Positions 59,863-64,000 of a stretch of 64,000 nucleotides of DNA are shown piece after piece. Origin of the DNA: Sergeia podlipaevii (lineage: Eukaryota; Euglenozoa; Kinetoplastea; Trypanosomatida; Trypanosomatidae); contig JASANZ010002231.1 in the NCBI GenBank assembly GCA_030849805.1, positions 1 to 64,000 of the forward strand. Reading direction: 5' to 3'. A program made the translations under genes and the position numbers. Position 1 is the stretch's first letter. Each line of letters starts with the position of its first letter. The notes under the pieces are model-generated. The model did not search any database. It saw only the letters and a list, made by a program, of their open reading frames with translations, and had not been told where the DNA came from.

Positions 59863-62800
59863 CTACTGTTTCCGCTGAGAAGCGTCGGGACCACGGTGTG
59901 CCTCATCCCTCTTCTGGAGACGCTTGAGGTGGTCCTTCCACATTTTTGCATCTTCACGCGAGCGGCTGCCAATCGGGGCGTCAATCTCAGCGACGGGAGC
60001 TACATAAAGCTTCGCGGACACCTGAGCTAAGTAGCTGCGCGCGCTTGATGTCATGCTTGCCGTTCCACCATTCTTTTGCTTGTTAGCGCGCACTAAAAGC
60101 GCGTTCACGTGCTCGTTCATCGGCGTCAGCGACCCGAGATCCTCGCTAAGAGGCACACTGTTCCCTGTGGCTGCCTCCCGTGCCTTCGAGGCTGCATCAC
60201 CGGTGTTTGCCTTTCCCGTCACTTCCAGCAGCACACCCTCGCGTGCGACCTGACTCACGCTATTCTGCACAATGCGCTCCTTACGTTGTTCTAGATGACG
60301 CCGTAGCAGCTCCTGGGGGTCGTTGGTATAGTCGACGTCATCCGTATAGGGTAATACATTGATTGAGCTAGCAGCGGCATCATCGATAGAAGCACCGCCG
60401 TCACCCTGTGCTGTGCGATGTCGACTCTGAGAGACAGAAAAGTTACTCGAAACATTCCTTCGCAAAGATTGCCGTAAAGTATATCGCTGAGGGTACTGGG
60501 GACTCCGTGAGTGCCGACTCTTTTGAAGTTGCCGTTGCTGTTCATGCAGCTGCAACTGTAGTTGAGGTTGGGGAGAAACTGACTTGGAATGGGGTGGATA
60601 CTGCCTAGACCCGCTTGCGGTTGGGCTGGAGGTGGACATAAGACGCGAAGACATTGGATACAACGCGGGCTGCTGCTCGCCATCAGCAACAACCAGTCGC
60701 TGAGAGCCCGGACTAGACGGAAGGACTCCACTGATGCTTGTAGAAAGTGGGGCGAGCGGGCTCAACAAAAAGGCGACTGGCTGCTTCTGCGGCGGATCAG
60801 CCTGCGGTGGAGGGGAAGTGACGATCGGGTGTGGGCTGTCAACGGACTCTGCATTGGCACCGCGGCTGCTATCATACACGAGGCGTTGCGCTACCTGGTC
60901 ACTCAATACTGAACGTGTAGTGTCCGTGTTCTCGCATGTGCTAGGTCGACTGGTAATGGTGACGGTGGCTGAGCCGCGCTTCGTTTCACGCCGCGGGGAT
61001 GCCTTTCGTGGTGGGATTGAACCGCTCAGCTGAAAAGCAAGCGACTGGCCGTTGGCGCGGCTGGACGTCATCGTCAGCGGCAGAACTGAAAAGGACGGAA
61101 AAGCAGAGGTGACTGTAGTGGTGACTTCCGTCGCCACTGGCTCTGATGAACACCTCTCGGTTGGTGGAGTGCTGCTGTTGGACATCACATGGCTGCTATT
61201 TCCGTCCGAGACCACCCCGCCCATCGTCGTTGGTGCAACGGGCGACGCTGTGTCTTGAATAAGGGAGAGAAAGCCTCTTTCCACAGAACTTACCTTGCCA
61301 CCCGCATCGCTCATCAGCGGGCTGCCCACAACCGCGCCGGCGCTATCCACGTCATGAGAGAGTTGCACAGCAGCTAGCTGTCGGACCTGATCCACAAAGT
61401 TCCGCTTCACCACGCCACAGTACCGCCTGCTCTCCACGTATCTCTGACGCGTACTGCGCTTCATGAGGGTGGATATTTTCTGCTGCGCCTCAGTGGAATC
61501 ACCCGGAGCCCCCGAAGCAGCAGCATCATCATCACCGGTGGGCGGCGGTGCTTTGAAGGTGGGGATCGTGGTGGTGAGGAGACTGCGGAGAGGAACAGCA
61601 AGAGGGACGGTCGGAGCCTGCACTGGTGACGCTAGAGCGGGTTCCATAGAAGGTACGGGGGTGAGCGTCGCCCCACCACCAGCAACGATTTCAACAGAGC
61701 TAGTGGCGACTAAAGGGGAAGCAACGACGGTGCTAGCCTTGCCAAGACCTAATGATCCACTTCTCCCCACAGTACCTCCCGCTATCCCACCTGTAGTCAT
61801 TGTACCCATAGTGATGCTATGAGACAACGCTTGTGGCACAGCGATAGAGCCGAGCGAGTTACGCTTGAAGGATCGGACACGGTGAAAGCGACTGCCCCGC
61901 ATGTTGGCCACGAGCGAAGCTTGCTGTTGCGCAGCATACGTCTCTGCAAGATAGTCAAACTCGACGGTGCGGCGGTTGTCCTCGAGAAATGACAACGACG
62001 CAAGCTTCACTGCCTCTGTTGTCTTCCCTATCGCAGACCCTCCTGTCAGCTCACATTCTTCGCCTAGAAGACGAAAGGTGGAAGGATCACTTAGGGTCCA
62101 CATATTCACACCAAGCTCTCCAATGGGCTCGCCACGCAGTGTGAAGGCTCTAGAGTAATTCTCTGTGCTCGTGCAGATAATAATTGGCTCACGTTGCACG
62201 CCAGGGGAGGCACGTATGGCAGCTTGTAGGGCCGCTGTCCTTGCAGCCTGTGTTGCCGCTTCAGCCTCGGCAGCCGCAGCTTCGGCTTCCGCATCAGAGT
62301 TAATTGGCGCAAAGCGTGGAATTACACTCAGAGCGTTGTCCGCGATTGCAGCTGCTGCGGTGACATCACTTATAGGCGAAGAAGGCAGCGCCTCTGTCAC
62401 TGCCGCTGCTGCTGCTGATGGTGGTGGTGGTAGTGGTAAACCCGGACCTCCCAAGGGTAAATCTGAGGGAGTACAGTCCATAAGGCTTGCAGCACCAGAC
62501 CCGTACTCCCCTACAGGTGCCGCCACGGTCATCTCATTCTCGCGTTGGCCCTCTCTTGCATAAGTGTTCCCCATCCTCATCGTTGCACGTGCCGTCGCGG
62601 ACACATCGCGGGGTTCTTGCAGGGGCTCCTCTTCCGGTGGATCAAGAACGATGATACTGGCAATAGTGCCCAGTCCAGAAGGAAAGATGCAAGTGCGCTT
62701 GAAGGTTTCAAAGACGTGCAGTGCACGCTCTTGCTGATAGGACTTGCTGTTCACACCACCGAACGCGCTGGCCGAGTACGCACGCTCCTTCAGCCACTGA

Positions 62801-64000
62801 GTGCTGCTCTTACTATAGTCTTCTGAAACACTCACATCTTCAGCCGTTGCAGTCGTCGTGTCAGCGACGTCCCTGTATCCCAGTGTGCCCGCTCCATCCA
62901 AACCGACAACATTCCCGCAGCTTCCCGCCATAGTCTCACACTCATCGTCCTCATCCTTGTCCTTCCCCCCCTCACCTCCTGTGTGTGGGTAGTGGCGAGT
63001 ACCCGTGTCACTTTCGCCCGCGCCGTCAAGGTGGGACGCTGCGTATTCCTGGATTTGCAAGTACAGTGCAGGGTTGGTAAGTGCCATCGCGACAACTTCC
63101 TCACTCGCACTTTGCAATTGTCGAAGACGAAAGTCGCAGACATGCACGTTGCCGCCCTCGTCCGCAAAGACAAGATACTCATTAGACGCATTGATGTCCA
63201 TCACCACAGCGCCAGAGCCATCCTTGGCTTCCTGAATGCCCGCTGAAGTCAAATTCACGCTTCCTAAGTACACGCGACGGAACGTTTGCCACAGCGCGAC
63301 TGTACCGTCAATGTGAGCGGAAAGGAGCAAGTGGGGGCGATCGCTGTGCAGGGGAATGAGCCTCACGATGCGTGAGGTCACACAGTGCGCTGTCGTCGCG
63401 TTTGCAAGAGCACCGCCACCACTGATGCTCACCGCCCCGGTGAGGGACATTGCGGGTCGCACAGTGCTGGACATCTGTGGGGAGTGGCGGTGCATACTGT
63501 TCATCATGGTTGCCCCCATAGTCATGCTCTCCCTTAGTACTGTGTGTCTGCCGTGATGTCCGCCGCCCATAATGTTTGTGGCAGGAAACCCACCAGACTC
63601 ACTGGGAAGTGATTCTGGCACATAGAGCGCAGCACCTTCCTGTCTCTCGGCAAGCACATGATAGAAGAAAAGGGCACCGGTCGAGGTGCCACACGCCACA
63701 ACTTGCCCGTCCACCTGCGTGATAGCAAGTACGTCGCCGTAGGCTTCAGGAATCCGCCAAGCGCGTGCAGCGGCAACGGTGAATGTGGAGGGATCCTCCT
63801 TGGCCGCGTAGAACGTCCGGCCAACTGCAAACAGGTAAAAAGTGGCGTCGTGACGGACGAGAGAGCCCACAGCCGTTACCTCTTGCAAGGCTGCTGCAGA
63901 TGCCGGAGAAACAACTGATGCGTCACCCAAGTCCACGCCCTCCCCTCTCCGACCAGGCGTATTGGGCCGTTGCTTCTTGTTCTTTGTAGCCCCCTCCGTG
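59863..64000 (-). CDS. Large WD-repeat-like protein, 5' end beyond the window
   Basis: The frame is open from the stop at 59863 to the right edge. A GTG codon at 63936 is not the start, because 21 further in-frame codons follow to base 63999 without a stop or an ATG. The visible 1378 residues begin with basic sequence and then WD40-like blades. These include A-V-G-S-L-V and V-A-C-G-T-S-T-G-A-L-F-F-Y, then L-L-L-S-A-H-I-D-G-T-V-A-L-W-Q, and Y-L-V-F-A-D-E-G-G-N-V-H-V-C-D. Long acidic, Thr/Ala-rich and Ser/Pro-rich stretches interrupt and follow them. A segment with F-T-L-R-G-E-P-I-G-E-L-G-V-N-M-W-T-L-S-D-P recalls the axonemal WDR49/WDR64 (CFAP337) family, but this is weak. The C-terminal 300 residues are basic and low-complexity with a short Arg/Lys-rich helix. 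A cytoskeletal or flagellar role is only suggested. Confidence 0.75.
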   Translation of the reverse strand, partial: TEGATKNKKQRPNTPGRRGEGVDLGDASVVSPASAAALQEVTAVGSLVRHDATFYLFAVGRTFYAAKEDPSTFTVAAARAWRIPEAYGDVLAITQVDGQVVACGTSTGALFFYHVLAERQEGAALYVPESLPSESGGFPATNIMGGGHHGRHTVLRESMTMGATMMNSMHRHSPQMSSTVRPAMSLTGAVSISGGGALANATTAHCVTSRIVRLIPLHSDRPHLLLSAHIDGTVALWQTFRRVYLGSVNLTSAGIQEAKDGSGAVVMDINASNEYLVFADEGGNVHVCDFRLRQLQSASEEVVAMALTNPALYLQIQEYAASHLDGAGESDTGTRHYPHTGGEGGKDKDEDDECETMAGSCGNVVGLDGAGTLGYRDVADTTTATAEDVSVSEDYSKSSTQWLKERAYSASAFGGVNSKSYQQERALHVFETFKRTCIFPSGLGTIASIIVLDPPEEEPLQEPRDVSATARATMRMGNTYAREGQRENEMTVAAPVGEYGSGAASLMDCTPSDLPLGGPGLPLPPPPSAAAAAVTEALPSSPISDVTAAAAIADNALSVIPRFAPINSDAEAEAAAAEAEAATQAARTAALQAAIRASPGVQREPIIICTSTENYSRAFTLRGEPIGELGVNMWTLSDPSTFRLLGEECELTGGSAIGKTTEAVKLASLSFLEDNRRTVEFDYLAETYAAQQQASLVANMRGSRFHRVRSFKRNSLGSIAVPQALSHSITMGTMTTGGIAGGTVGRSGSLGLGKASTVVASPLVATSSVEIVAGGGATLTPVPSMEPALASPVQAPTVPLAVPLRSLLTTTIPTFKAPPPTGDDDAAASGAPGDSTEAQQKISTLMKRSTRQRYVESRRYCGVVKRNFVDQVRQLAAVQLSHDVDSAGAVVGSPLMSDAGGKVSSVERGFLSLIQDTASPVAPTTMGGVVSDGNSSHVMSNSSTPPTERCSSEPVATEVTTTVTSAFPSFSVLPLTMTSSRANGQSLAFQLSGSIPPRKASPRRETKRGSATVTITSRPSTCENTDTTRSVLSDQVAQRLVYDSSRGANAESVDSPHPIVTSPPPQADPPQKQPVAFLLSPLAPLSTSISGVLPSSPGSQRLVVADGEQQPALYPMSSRLMSTSSPTASGSRQYPPHSKSVSPQPQLQLQLHEQQRQLQKSRHSRSPQYPQRYTLRQSLRRNVSSNFSVSQSRHRTAQGDGGASIDDAAASSINVLPYTDDVDYTNDPQELLRRHLEQRKERIVQNSVSQVAREGVLLEVTGKANTGDAASKAREAATGNSVPLSEDLGSLTPMNEHVNALLVRANKQKNGGTASMTSSARSYLAQVSAKLYVAPVAEIDAPIGSRSREDAKMWKDHLKRLQKRDEAHRGPDASQRKQ

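Overview
The window looks like a stretch of a kinetoplastid (most likely trypanosomatid) nuclear chromosome. Every convincing gene, 21 in all, lies on the minus strand. All are uninterrupted by introns, and they are separated by AT-rich, microsatellite-dense gaps of about 0.45 to 3.5 kb with homopolymer and polypyrimidine tracts. This is the layout of one directional polycistronic unit transcribed right to left and processed by spliced-leader trans-splicing and polyadenylation. No operon, tRNA, rRNA, CRISPR array or complete transposon was recognised. The species cannot be named from the sequence alone. In such genomes adjacency is weak evidence for shared function.

Left edge (1-8889): three consecutive secreted or type I membrane proteins. 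The first is cut by the window edge and carries Cys-paired beta-rich repeats. The second (1462 aa) has three PA14-like modules, a chitobiase-like Ig-fold module and one C-terminal membrane helix. The third (598 aa) has Cys-paired repeats, one membrane helix and a charged tail. They read as a surface-protein cluster.

9425-21018: a small coiled-coil protein; an 859-aa protein with a split Mis18/Yippee/CULT-like zinc fold followed by a long coiled coil; a 757-aa protein with one canonical and two variant CW zinc fingers; guanylate kinase; and a YEATS-domain protein. Three of these five resemble chromatin readers or regulators.

23861-33073: a single-pass, probably mitochondrial membrane protein; an alpha/beta hydrolase with a recognisable catalytic triad; a coiled-coil protein; a small protein with an N-terminal MGCGGS acylation signal and an aromatic OCRE-like C-terminus; and the alpha subunit of Rab geranylgeranyltransferase.

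36559-51783: a PSP1 C-terminal-domain protein with a roughly 700-residue low-complexity N-terminus; a plasma-membrane-type Ca2+ ATPase; a very long DGAT2-family acyltransferase; a rhodanese/Cdc25-fold protein lacking the catalytic Cys; and a divergent SKP1-like protein with an internal insertion. Between the last two groups of genes, at 48661-48990, is an exact 160-bp-period duplication with an ambiguous base at its junction, possibly an assembly artefact.

53176-64000: an RS-rich protein ending in a WW domain; a PncB-type nicotinate phosphoribosyltransferase; and a large WD-repeat-like protein whose 5' end lies beyond the window. Several upstream-extended reading frames begin at GTG or TTG and run through 5' flanking microsatellites. 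For these I chose the first ATG that begins ordinary protein sequence and say so in each entry.
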